Shown here piece by piece: positions 27,201 through 40,445 of a DNA stretch of 64,000 bases (positions are counted from its first letter, which is position 1; every line of letters begins with the position of its first letter). The stretch is taken from contig NC_089980.1 in assembly GCF_036417845.1 (NCBI RefSeq), forward strand, positions 132,520,516 through 132,584,515, given 5' to 3'. The position numbers and the translations under genes are program-made. The stretch is from Apteryx mantelli (taxonomy: Eukaryota > Chordata > Aves > Apterygiformes > Apterygidae). Under the pieces are notes generated by a model. It was given only the letters and a program-made list of their open reading frames with translations. It searched no databases and was not told the origin of the DNA.

Positions 27201-30200
27201 TGTAAAATTTGCCAGTACTTGATTTCATTGACTATCCCCTTATTCTTGTGCTATAAATTTCCCTTTTGCTACCCCTAAATCATTCATTAGTATGCATACT
27301 TTTATCATGTCTCCTTTTATGAGCAGACATAATGCTCTGCTATTAAAAACCCATGTTAGAAATTCAGGCTATTTTAGGGGATCATCTTGATTAAAAAAAG
27401 TCTTTCCCATTCCTTCCTTCTCACTCTCTGGTATAGACTATTCTCATGGCCACACCAGAAACGTTAATCACGTTGTCTACTGTTTTGTTTCCCTTTCCCT
27501 TTCTCTGTGATCAGTTGTTTGCTTCAACTTTGATACAAGCAAAATTACCATCACGTGAAAGCTAACTCCCTCTAGACTACAGGCAGTTTATTAACTCCAC
27601 TTTAGAAAGCCCAGTATCTATTTTCTCTAGAAGATCTGAGTATAACTGAGCAGTGATCCTGACATATTTTGTGGGCAATAGTTTGTAACAGTGCAAATGT
27701 TGCAAATCAATTTCCTGGCTTCCTCTCCAAAGCGATACCTGCAAGGTAATTACAGAAGTCCTAAAATGTTATATAAGGTTAGAAAGTCAGCATTATTTAA
27801 ACTGTCTGCATTTTATTTAAGTTTCAATATTTCATACTTTGCCTATTTCATGATCTTGCCTTCACCTTCCCACAAACAGATCACAGAGTGTTTTGCTAAA
27901 GACTTGCCTATTTTCTTTGATTGTTTCCTGTCTAGAGATTGAGAATAAAGTTGATAATTGTTACTGAAATCTCTATAGTGATTGTAACCAGAAGAATTTT
28001 GTCTGCAGGGAAATAGGGGAAGCTCTCAAAGAATGTAGGTGCATACACGTAGACACTTAACGTAGGAGTCTGGATATGGAGGTGAGTCTCACCTGCAAAA
28101 TTAGGTGAGATGAAACCCCTAATTAGGTCACTCAAGTTATGTGAATTGATTCCCATCTGGTCTATTTAACTGAGGAAAAAGCATCCAAACAAGGTCAGAC
28201 TTTAATCACTTGCAGTCTTTGAAGTCAGTCACTTTGCACGAGGCTAAGTGAGGAAGGCTTTTCCCTGTGTTTACAGTCTAGCTTCAACTTTAGTTTTTTG
28301 GGATGGGCATAGAGCCAAGTTGCCAACTGCAGGAACACAGCTACTGCTCAGATCCCCTGCCAGCTGAGACACTTCTTGAAAAGTAAGGTCTTCAAAGATG
28401 GGATATGCTCCTTATATAGTCGCCTGTGTTTATTAATGCCAGTATGAGTGAATGCAGAGATAAATAGATATCAATCACTTATTTTGAGTAAATTGGATCA
28501 CTGTCTTCAGTATGAAAAATTACTTCAATGAGATGGTGTCAACACAGCTTTCTAGTGATAACTAAACTCTCTGCGATCTCCTAATTATCCTAAAATCCAG
28601 ATTTTCCTTCTGTATATTATGTAGAATTATGAATTTCTAATCAAGATAGGCACTCTCCTTCTGGTGTATATGCTATGAGTTAGTAGGAAATAGCTTTCTA
28701 CTCTTTTAAATATTCAGATTCTTCTCTAGTGGGTCTTTAAATCTTTGTTCCAAGAATTGATCATCTTGTTTTGACGTCAATGGCCAGTACCGAGGTTATT
28801 GAGTGCAGTAATTTTACAGCCAGCTCCTCTGTTTTCCCTCATGTTTTACAATTAACCAAAGTGTTAGCAGAAATATCAACTGGGAAGAAAGCCTCTTGTC
28901 ATTTTAGATTCATCAGCTGCAGAAGCTACCAAGAAAGGTCAAAAACAAAAGCAAACATATGTCTTCATATTTACATTTAAAACAGGCAGCCCAAACAGCA
29001 GAGAGCTCTTTGCGTTTGTTAAGCACAAACAAAGCATCTTCTGTACTGAAGTGTGAAGGTGACTGATAAATCAGGCAACAATCTTTTATGTTAAGTGTTT
29101 ACAAAAAACAGAATTTAGGACAGACAACACCATTTGCACCTGGGGAATTTTCTTACCCAGGATTCTGCCTTGAAAAGGGCTTCGTATCAAAAACAAGAAA
29201 TTTGACTTTGTACCTTCATTTCTCTGCTTTTGTTGTTTATTTATGTGCCTAATTTTTCTCCTTTCCTTCTTTTTTTTTTTTCTTCTGCAGACAAATCGTC
29301 TTTTTCGATTAGTGATTTTTTTATTTTTATTTTTTTTAATTCACTGACACATTTTCCTTGTGGCACAAATTGCAGAGCTGCACTGATGATAAACTAGAGC
29401 AATTTGGTTATTATTATCTACTGTTTTTCATATCAACCATCCCCAAAACAAATTTCACCAGTTTTTCATTCAGCTGAAAAATCTGCACATACCTAAACTT
29501 GGTTCAAACTTGCTGATGTTCTGCAGTGAGCCAAACTCTGACTGAAAATTATTTTAATCTTTCCCTCCCTAGTAACAGAGCCTATTGCCTGAGCCACTTA
29601 TGTCATGGGAATTGCATGGCTGTGCCCTGTGGGGTGTGTAAAACAGGCCAGGACTTCTAGCCACAGTGAAGAATAAAACCATGAAGAACCTGAACTACCC
29701 TTCAGTACAAATTTTTCAAAAGTTATTCTTTTCTGAACTTTCCATCCTTAAAATAGTTCAAAACTTTGACACCACATTACAAAGTTGTTTCAATTACTGC
29801 TGTTTCTGATGGGGCAGGAGAGCTGATGCTTGATCTGCTCTGACTCTGAGCTCCTTGCTTTTCTGCGGCCAGCACCTTAGTCCTGTGGGAACTGACACCG
29901 CAAACACCTCACATAGAAACATCTAAGGGAGCTCTGGATTCAGCCATGGTCAGCAAGCCAAGAGGATATACCTTCCATCTCATTTTTTTCGGGCCTTCTC
30001 ATTGTTAGGAAGAATTTTAGAATACTGGCTTTGGAACCCTTTTGTGGGGAGCGGAGCACCAAGCATCTTTGCCCTGCAGAGATGAACTCTTCCCTACTCC
30101 TAACAGCAAGTAACTAGTTAAGTGGTTGCTTGCCCTGTTCCTGTCCTCTGTGGTGGTTGTTTTAGTTTCTAGCCACCAGGATTTGGAAGCCCCTCTCCCT

Positions 30201-30609
30201 CTCTGTTGGAAACACCACATCCCTGCAAAAAGGGAACTCTTGCGGTACTTCAAACCCTCATCAGTGCTCAGCAATCATCTCAAGAAGCACCACTTGAAAA
30301 CCTATGGATAAAACTGCAAATAATATAATATGAACATTGTGTTATAGTAGCTCTCTGACAAATGGCCGTCCCATCCAGCACAGAACACTTCTCATTGAGA
30401 GACTCTTTATCTAATGACTCTGCTTTACTCATCGCATCTTTGATTTCAGCTATCCTGTATTATCCAAACTAGCGTCGGGGCCAGGCCCAGCCATTGGAAC
30501 GTCGTTGTCTTGAAATAGTCCCTGGCATGGTTTTGGCCCTGGTTTTGGATTTGGGTCCCCCAGCACAAGAAGGACATAGACAAACGGGGGGTAGGCCAGA
30601 GGTCACTAA

Positions 30610-31085
30610 GCTAAGTGAACATTAAGTGGTCACTAAGACAGTTGGGGGCTGGAGTTGTATGTGACATAAAAGAAGATGTTGAGGTAGTGGGGGGTTTTCA
30701 GCCTGGAAAAAAGAAAGCTAAGGGGCAGATCTAATCAAAGGTTTCCACTATCTGACAGGTGTTAAAGAAAAAAGATAAGAGCCAGACTTTTCTCAGAAGT
30801 GCACAATGAAAGGACAAGAGGCAATAGACATGAATAGCTAACTACAAGGGAAACTTTGATTAGATACAAATAATGAATGTTTCACAATAATGGTAGTCAT
30901 ATGCTGGCACAGGTTGCTTAAAGAGGTCGTGGAATTGCCATACTTTGGAGATACTCATAACTTAGCTGGACACAACCCTGAGCAACCTGAGTAGCTTTGA
31001 AACTATCCCTGTTTGAGGAGTTTGGATTACATAGCCTCTGAAGGTCATCCTCCACTTCTAAGCTAAATTATTCTATGATCCCATG
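30610..31085 (+). repeat. Old CR1 3'-end fragment
   Basis: Follows the CR1 3' region block by block but is strongly diverged: 'cagcctggaaaaaagaaagc', 'gacaagaggcaatagac', 'ctggcacaggttgcttaaagagg', then 'tttggagatactcataac' and 'gaggagtttggattacatag'. It ends in 'ctatgatcccatgatt', a decayed form of the terminal octamer repeat. Compare the younger copy at 51,930-52,302. It is same-strand and independent of that copy. Confidence 0.85.
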
Positions 31086-34000
31086 ATTTTACATTTTAGT
31101 AATTTATTTTAATAATATAGACATGTTCAGATTGTGCCAGCTGGCTTCTGAACCAGAGAATGGACTGGCACTATTTATTTCTAGTATAGATGGAGCTTTT
31201 CTGCTCCAAAGATTGGCCACTGTGTTCCAGAAGTCTCTCATTTTCTTCCCTTGTCTTCTGTGATTAATCAGTCATGAATATATATACGTATATATATATG
31301 TGCATCAAGAAGCATTTGTGGGGAACTGGAAAAGATTTTTAAATTATTAAGCACTTTTTTTTCTATTTTTTATTTCCCATGGAAAATTTTGTAGAGCTAT
31401 AACAAGGAAAGAAAGAAACCAAAGTGTGATTCGTAAGTGTTGGTTCACATTTTAGGAAAGGAGAGAAAGAAGGAAAAGAATAAAATCTCTTATTACAGTT
31501 TTCTTGAAAATTAAATGTATATGGCCAGTTCTTTGTCTAGAGTTATCTCTGATCTTTCAGTTGTAGTTACATCAAGGTCAGTTCATCTATAACAACAAAA
31601 TATGACGTATCTAACAAGTAATATCCAATGATAACAACGATAGCATTTGATTTCCTATTACAATAAATCTTTTCTACTCTGCTTTCTGATGTGATATATA
31701 AAGTGCTTTTCAGAACAGGAGTGCTCCAAGATCTGTCACTGGTGACCCATGGCATAGAGACCCATGCCATAGGGAAAACACAGATCAGACAACCATACCA
31801 GAGAAGACACATCCTTCATGGCATAATGAACTAAGAAGAGAAATCTAATAAACCACCAGTGTAGATAAATGCACAAACCAGATGCAGCTAGTACTTCCTT
31901 CTCACCTGAATCAGCTTTGGTGGTGGCCATGTTCAAGTCCTTCCCCTACACTTCTCTCCGCTTTTATTGAGCTTAGTGCTAAACTCTCATTGGCTTTACT
32001 AGGAAGAGGGCTGGATCTACCATTTTTATAGCAGGCCTTGAAGCAAGCTCTTTCTAATATATATAAAAAAGACACACACATCCAAATGATTATTTAAGTC
32101 TTTTTCTTCATAATTAAGACCTGAATCATTGAAGTAGTTAATATATACAATAACCTTTGTACCGTGCCTTTACCCCAGAGGAACAATGACTGTGATTCAT
32201 AAGGTTCATTCTGTGCTACGTTTGGCACATTGTCAACTGTACTACCTTTCAAAGAGCCAGGATTAAGGGTAATGGAATAGAAAATTCCCATTTATCCCAT
32301 TGCTGGGTCAGTCCAGGTGTATCCCATGTATTAGGTTGCAATGAAAAGGCAGAGTGTGTGTCTTCAAATCACATGCCCTTTGGGAATTTATAAAGGGAAT
32401 ACTACAAACACAAAAGAAAATGAAACAAAGTAAAGTATGTTCGATGACTTGAAAGAATTAGAAGTTCATTTCTTTTCTTTTTGTTCCTTTTTCTTTTTAG
32501 TTGGTCTTTCCAGATTCTTACTAAAAGCATAATTTAGTCAGAGACTCTCTTCCTTTTTAATGTTAAACGTGTAGGCTAGAAAGTACATATTGTCTGGAAT
32601 TCAGGGTTACAGAGGAAAACCATCCACTTTCCTCTGACAATGCAATCAGTGGCTGGCATTAGAAATTGTGCTGACTTCTGCAGATTTTACAAACTGTCTG
32701 TGCAAACCTGCTAAAACCAAAGGTTTTTGGAGCCTAAATTATCATCCAAACTACTATTGCTGTATTCCAGATATTATCTACTTCCATCTCAGTTCTGGCA
32801 AACCTCTTTCCTCCAAATTCCATGCAAGCCAGTCAAACAATTCTGCCAGGTGCAACATCATACGATTATACTGGTAAGATAAATATCCCTCTTAATATAA
32901 TTATGAATTGGTATTAGGTAAAGTGTTCATATTCAAACTGCCTGCTAGAGGTCATCATGATTATTATTGGATATAAATCCAAGAAAGCAACAAATGATTC
33001 CTACTATTCCTGTCTACTAGATCCAGGCTTCCATCAAGGTGACAAGACGTCAACACAGGTCCCGGTTTAGGCAGGCTTGCACACCTTGATCAGTTGTTGC
33101 TTTCCAGATTCTGGTAGCCTCAGATAGGAAATCAAGTGAGTTGCCCGCATCTGCATTTGGTACCTATGTCATATTGTCTAGATATGGCCTCTAAAAGGGC
33201 TTTAAAAACTGTCACCCATTGACTTGTCTTTTTGACCATCTATCAGGGAACAAACTACCATTCCCTTACATTGTTTTTGGCAGCAGAGGACAGTAGTTAT
33301 CCTGACAGAAGGATTCAAGAGAGCTTGAACAGCTGGCTGAGTAGACCACAGCAAGGGAAACCCCTCTGGGTATGAAGCAGAGCAGGTTTCCTGCCAAAGT
33401 CTGGTGAACTTCGTGGGCTCAGGGTCTTGCCCAGGCCTTTATGGCCTCAGGAGTCACACTGCGTCTAGATGCCCCAGGATAGTTCAGGCTGCTAGATAGT
33501 GAAGACTATCTATGTCTTAGCATGACATTAATACAAAATGAAAACCCAAGGTCCCTTCTCCTAAGCAAGGCCAGGGCTGGATGAACTCCATCCAGAAAAA
33601 GTTCCAACATAGTTGCATGAACTTACGGCTCATCAACAGATTGTATCCTGGGGATGCTACCTCAAAGGAAAATACTCCCCAAGCTCTTGTTTTGAAATTC
33701 AGCTTAAATCCTTTGTGTGAATGGGAATTGCTAAAAATAAATGTCTACAGCAATTTGACATCTTAGACAAAACTGTACATTTGCAATTGCCACATTAGGT
33801 AAAACTGAAGCTGAAGGCTATATGAACATACTAGTCATTGAATAGTCACAGCAACAAGTTAATTTCAAGGATCTGCCATTTACACAAAGTGGTGATGAGC
33901 AATGATTTATGAAAACTCAGCTGCAGCAAACAATTGAAAATATATTTTTGAACAGCCTCCATTCATCAACACTTCTATTTGAGGAAGAAGGTACTACACA

Positions 34001-37000
34001 TCATGAAAAATGGGATCCAAGTGCTTGCACTTGGATATTTTCCTTCCGGATTGTTACATTGCTATAGGCAGAAGCGAGGTTACCCTATTGAAATCATCAG
34101 GCCACTCGGAAAAACAGTGTTGCACTGTCTTCTTTCAAGCTTTGTAGTACGTTCTCTGCTTCCCCATCTCTCTAAGATAATGTCTGTGGCCTCAGGAACT
34201 CTTCAGCTAATTCTTCTGGTATTCGAGGTTATATTCCATTCAGTTGGGCTAATCTGTATGCATTTAGATTTTCTAGCTAATTACTTTGCTCTATTTGTAT
34301 CATTAGTTTTATTGTTGCTGTTTCTAAGAGGCTTTTCCTACCTAACTAATTTCCAGGCTTTTTGTCTTCCTGAAATACTCAGCTATGGGAGAAGGCAGCA
34401 GACTTCCTGTGTTTCCTCATCATAATGCCCAATTTCTGAAACTATTGTGCTTTCTCATTACTACTCCTCTTCTAGCAAAAAGCATTTAAAAACTCTGTTT
34501 CTCCTCTTGACCCCCTGTAGCAAGAACAGGTTTTCCATATGTAAAAATGCAAATTTGTAGGACATTTTCAAGTTACCCCTGGAATTTTAAAGGCTGAGAA
34601 CAAAGTACAGAGTAATCTTGTTCCCCCAGATGCAATACCTTGTCAACATGCTTTTGGACAGGAGCAGCATGTTTGTACCCAGGTAGTGCCCTGTCACCTC
34701 CTCAGATCACATCAGTTATGATCTCCGTTATGCAACAGAGCTGTATTCTCACTTGTTCCTACCGCTAGCAGAAAAACATACAATTTTGCTTGCCCAGGTA
34801 TTGCATGAGTAAAAGACATGATAAACCAAAGGGTTTCATTTACCCACTACTGCTGTGACACTGTTAACTGATCAAAATAAAATGAAAAGGCTAACAGCAG
34901 CTCAGAACAATGGTGCTTGAATAAGAAAATCGTTCCTGAGAAAACGTTGCCTGTTCAGTGGATCCTTGCAAATATCTACTGGGAGCTGATTTCACTTCAT
35001 TTGGATTTTATACCAGATTTCTGGCAATAACAGTGCAAGCACCCTACAGGGGGTAACGTAAATAAATATATGCACAGGAAATGTGCATATCAAGTCAGCT
35101 TTTGATGCCATCTAGATAGCAGTACCTTGAACATCAATCTGTTTAAACAAATGCATTTCTTGCTGAGGTATGCTTTCAAGTTTACTGATGCTTGCTTTGC
35201 TTCTGGCATGCACATGGTCCCTTTTAACAGCAGGGGAAGAAAGAAATCTATTTGTGATAAGCAGGGAGTTTTTTCTCTGGATGATAATTTTCTTAAGAGT
35301 TTTCGCAGGCTTGAGATTCTGTATTTTTCTTTTCTGACAACGCTGATCTGCCAAGTACGCCCTTTTATTAGTACAAATCTATTGGAGGTATTACATTCTT
35401 CTACCTTCTGCTGAACTTGACCTTGGAAGAGCACTAGACTTGTTTGGTATATGGAAATGAAAAAACACCACAGCTTGCCCCCTACTATATTCTCAGCCAG
35501 CTGCCATCCCTTAATAAGGCAAGGAGCTTTACATGGAAGTAAACAAATATAATGAACTGATATATCTGAAAACAAATTACAGCAGTGTTTTGTTTTTGGA
35601 AGCCTTCAAGACTGAAATCCTAATAAACAGCTCTTCATAAGATATACTCTGTCTCTTTTTATTTGCCTGAAGCATTTTTTTCTATTGTTATATCTTTCAG
35701 CAGTTACCCAAGCCAAAAAAACCTGCTGCTTACTGATATAAACAGATAGCCAATATTTAAGCAAAACATACAAGCTATTCTCCAAAACCCAGGTTGACAG
35801 CAACATTTCCAAAATGAGACTATAATGTAACAAAAATAATAGCCAGGCTTGTTTCTGCACAGAGAATAAAAAAATTAATGAAACATTGTGACAAATGAGG
35901 ACTGGGAAGAATTTTCCAGACAAAGGAAAACCAAAGGTGCAGCTGGACAGGAAGAAATCAAAACCTTATGAAAAAGCCATGTTTAACTATGTGGATTTAT
36001 GGCTTCTCTTTGTATGTCAATGGACTCTCTGTAAAGGCACTCCCTGTTCCAAAATTGAATGGTTTGTCAGCTGTCCACTAAGTCCACTTTCTCCACAAGG
36101 CTTAACCCCGGTTACATGCCTGCTTTATTTCCACAGAATGACGGATCCCTGTTTCAAATAGTAGATCTTAACTCACCCCTGAATGCAACCCTGTCACTGA
36201 GGTTAGCAGTAATAAACATGGCAGGCTGATGATATATTCCCAGCAGGACTTTGACATTGCTTAAAATAAGTCCCTATATGCCCATCCGTACGGAACAAAT
36301 CTGTTACTTCACTATGTCTCTTTCTGTTCAGCTGTTCAGGTGAAACATTTCTCTTGCTCTCGCTCCTTGGTGAGGTACAGCTTTCCTGTGAATAACAGGA
36401 TGCAGGATGATTTCTTGCTTCTGCTCCTTCAGCTCCTGAAGCAAATGCTCTGGGAACAGCAGGCTCCCCTTACAGCCCCAAAAGCAGGTGAGGTTTATGA
36501 TATTCAACAAGACTTTTGTTATGCTGTACCTTGCCTTAGCACCATACAGTCCTTGCCAGGATTAATCCCCATGGCATCCCAGGAAAGTTAGTCTTCTGTA
36601 ACCCAATCCCTTGGTACAGATGGAGGAGGAATGAGCTATAAGAAGCTTCACAGTTGCCCGATGTGTTGGACGTCAGAGTTCTAAAATGGGCTATTGCCCA
36701 TACTAGCAGTAAAAAGGAGCCAAACTGACACTGAGACTGAGAAAAACCTGGAATAATAGTGTTCCCTCATGAGATGGAGACAATAGCAGCCAACAAAAAA
36801 AGAGTGTGTTGGAGTGTGGCCAGAATATGACTGTTCTGCAGGTGTTTTTGTTTGTCTGAGCTGCCTTGGAGAGCCATGGTGACCCTGGAAGAGTTAGCGA
36901 AGTCGTGATGCTGCTCCACCTTGCAAGTTGGGCACAAGAAAAACACAAAAGAGAGGTATAGCTGTCTGGGTGGACCTTTGTTTCTGCTCAGCAAAGTTCA

Positions 37001-40000
37001 GATGACATCCAATATCTAATATCCAATATCTTTAATCATATGTTCTGTACTTTGAGACCTTCTCTGTTCACATGGTGCCACCAAAGTGGTACATGGAAGG
37101 AAAGGAGGTGAGCAGTGAGTACTCAGGGCCTGCAGATGCCCTGGTATTGGCTATTAAGGGGAAAAGCTTGGCGTGAACAGTGGATAAGCAACTGTGTTTC
37201 ACTCCTTGCACCATGAAATTCAGGCCACTACACCACAGAAGCTGACGATCATAATTTTCTCATCCTCTTTCCAAGATGCTACATGTCCCACTGTCTGCTA
37301 AAGAATACAGTGATGCATTAGAGCATTAATGTTGACCTATTTTCATATGACTCCATATGACTGAAATCCAGTGCATGTTTCATACCTTCTGGAAGACTGT
37401 ACATCAGATAAGAAAGGAACAGGAGTATAAAACTTCAAAGCTTCAACTTCAAATCCTATTTTATTTAATGCCATCAGTTTTATCTCTGTCATTCCTGATG
37501 CCTTTATCTTTTATCACAATTCCTTTACATAAACAACATTGAAGCTTCAAAAAGAAAACTTTTGTTTTCCATTATCCCCAGATCTACCCTACAGCAACTG
37601 TGGCACAGAGCATCACACTGCATGCAGCTAGAGTAGGAAACTCATTTTGTTCTTCCTAAGAGATTAATCCATGTTGTTTCCTGAGATAAGCACAAAACCA
37701 AAATCCTGTGGCTATTCGTTCATTCAAAACCCTAAACACCTTTCCAGACTTTCCACTAGGTGATGTCAAAACCCACAGGTTTATGCCAGGATAAATTCTA
37801 AAAGTCATGTAAGATGTATTTCCATATAAATGAATGAATCCCTTGCTATAAGGCTTTTCTATTACCATGGTAATGAAGCCATTATCCTGGGAATTATTTT
37901 TAGCAAGAACTGATTTCTTAGTTTAAGATACTGGTCACCAAGAGTGAAATCAGTGGAACAAAAAATTTCTGTAAAACAGAGTTTAGAATTTTACACATAT
38001 TTCTGGAGTCTTGCTACCACTGTCCAATACATCCAGTGAATTAAAAGCAAAGGTATTAAAAGGTTTGCACTACCCACTTTTACATAGAGATGATCCTATT
38101 TATTTCTAATTTCAAAGGAGTAAGAGGTAGGATTCAGCTCACTTGAGTTCTGCTGACTATGATGGATGTATGGACCACTGGCTTCTACAGCACAAGTCAT
38201 ATGGTTTTAGAAATTTACCTAAGATGAGATGATTTTTCACTCCAGAAATGCCTTTTCCTCTCCGTTGCCTGCAGAGGAGGTCTGCAGGGAAGTCTGCACA
38301 GCCTCCTCTTGGTAAGATGACCTGGAAACAGCAGATGATATGACAGGAATGTGAGTCTAAAGCATGCATGTGAACAGAATAACCAAAACTGTTCTGAGAC
38401 AACGTTTGCCCAAACTGATAACACTACAGGGAAACTATCAGTGATGAAGTTTGCTTAAAACCACCATCAGCTAGATTCAACAGTAGCCAGAGGATTACTG
38501 AGACACTTTTGAGAAAAGAAGGAGTCAGCTGGAAAAGTCGTTCAAAAAAAGCACGAAAATTTGTGAGAAAAGAGAGAAACCAACTGTACAGGCATGTTGT
38601 CAAGAGCCTTTGAAATAGAGCAGACCCTGACTAAAGTCCCTATTCCTAATGAAAGGGAAGAGACACTCCAGCCTTCATCTTCCACATACTCTGTGCACAC
38701 CCTATGCTCTGCTTGTTCTTCTGGGTCTGAGGAAAATCTTTCAAAGGTCTTAACAGAAAATGGGAAAAATATCATTATTACAGTTTTATATAGGAGAAGA
38801 ATTTCGGCAAAGAGCCAAATTTTGCTAAAACCTATCTTTTAACACCCACTGGATATATGTAGCCTTTGACTCCATTACTGCTTTCCTTCAAATAGGCAAA
38901 TATATGCCATTTGCTTTACACGGTTTTAAGATACTCTTTTGCAAATCAAGCATGCAACATTCTGAGTGGAAAAATTATGCATGCCATTTTCCACAAAATA
39001 TCAAGATAAATGGAAACACAGCAGCCTATCTTCCAATATATTAAGAAGAAAAGAATTCTGATAAAATATTTATAGCCAGGATAACTAGAATCAAAAGCTG
39101 TAGTTTTTCCCATCCATCAGTACAAAATCAAATTTAGAAAAGGGTCAAATTAAAAAATAATATTCCAGAATAACTAAATCAGTGAGTGACCCACTTCACA
39201 TTTTGTCCTGTTGAATCATCTCCCTCTCTGATATTTGTTGTTGTCATTGTTGTTCTGCTTAAAGGTCAAAAGCAAAGAAAAAAAATGAGGAAAAACATTA
39301 AAAAGCAAAACTAAAATTGTCCTGACGAACCTGAAATATCTTAAAAGGGGACTGCCTTCCAGGAGATGAATGTCCATCTTTTTTGAACATTAGGCACCTA
39401 AAAGCTGCCTTGCTTTTAACACCCCACATTGCTTTCTATCTAGCAAACTCTTGGGAACATGCCAGCAAAACTACTGATGTGTTTATGTGAACTTGTTTTC
39501 CTGTTACCCAATGGCTTTACATTTACCTTGCAGAAGCACTCGTGGTTCACATCATTATTTTATTCCTGAAAAATCCAACTCAGTTAAAGAAAGGGCCTTG
39601 TTTTAAAAACACCAGTGAAACCAATATTTTATACTGAGATTCAAATCCTTATTTAATTTAGTTTGCTGCAAACCCTGGTTGTTTTAACATCCACACATCA
39701 CTCCTACATGCATCAGAACTTCTTCTTTTTCTTTTAAATCCTGATTTAATTCTTCTTCTATTTTCATCTTCTACTAAAGAAAAAGCTTACCATAAGCAGA
39801 AAGCTCCTCAATAATCTCCAAATCTCCATGGGGAGTGCATCTGCTATGGTGCTCTCTCTGATCTTGTAGCTTTCTTACTGATCTTACAGTTTTTGGTCTT
39901 TTTACTCATAACTTTTTCTACAAAGCACATTGTTTCTATTTCAGTATATCAGAGTAACAGCTATGAATTAAAGGGGGAAGAAAAATCCTGTTCTTTTATT

Positions 40001-40149
40001 CTGGCTTTAAAGAGATCTAATGGAAACAGCCCCTGATTCACTCAGAGAAATATTTTTAGGCCATTTTTAAGCATGGCCTTCAAAGAAAGACAAAACACCT
40101 TCTTCAGTGCCTTGAAATACCTGTCTCTGGGTCTAAACCCATATCAATG
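31086..40149. other. No gene recognised
   Basis: About 9 kb of AT-rich sequence. Its longest open frames are plus 33979-34425 (148 residues, hydrophobic) and minus 35575-35090 (161 residues). Neither has a recognisable domain, a partner exon or a supported start, and frames of this size are expected by chance in this much AT-rich DNA. A short alternating AT tract lies at 31,280-31,301. Confidence 0.6.
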
Positions 40150-40445
40150 AAACGGAAACACGGCGCTCTCAGTTTTGGCGAACCCGTGCGACGCGGGGAG
40201 GAGCACCCTCCCTAGGCCGTTAGCACAAGTCCGCTCAAGCAGCCTTGAAGGCTTTGCTGGGCACAAACGCTTCACGTCACCTCTGCGGGACCAGGCTCGC
40301 CAGGCAGAGCACCTGTGGCTGCTGCAGAAAAGTCACTTTGTGCCTTGCCCTTTGTATTATCCCTGAACGAATATGCGCAATCGGCCGGTGGCCCCGGTTC
40401 TGCTGCGGGATGAGAGCCCGCTGCGATTTAATGATGTGCTGCGTG
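40150..40445. promoter_or_regulatory. CpG island, orphan
   Basis: About 23 CpG dinucleotides in 300 bases by eye, with GC about 55-57%, so the observed/expected ratio is near 1, against a CpG-poor background. The densest part is 'acccgtgcgacgcgggg' at about 40,183-40,199. It meets the classical CpG-island criteria. It could be a promoter of an unannotated non-coding RNA or of a gene outside the recognisable part. No TATA box, exon or direction can be assigned. Confidence 0.6.

Larger units (their letters stand above)
20090..30609. other. No gene recognised
   Basis: About 10.5 kb of AT-rich sequence with homopolymer runs listed separately. The minus-strand frame 23980-23549 (143 residues) has no recognisable domain. 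A segment near 27,180-27,480 vaguely resembles reversed old CR1 but cannot be supported. Confidence 0.6.

Noticed and set aside
27180..27480. Possible reversed old CR1/L3 fragment
   Set aside because: Only scattered pyrimidine-rich similarity; too weak to support without a computed alignment.
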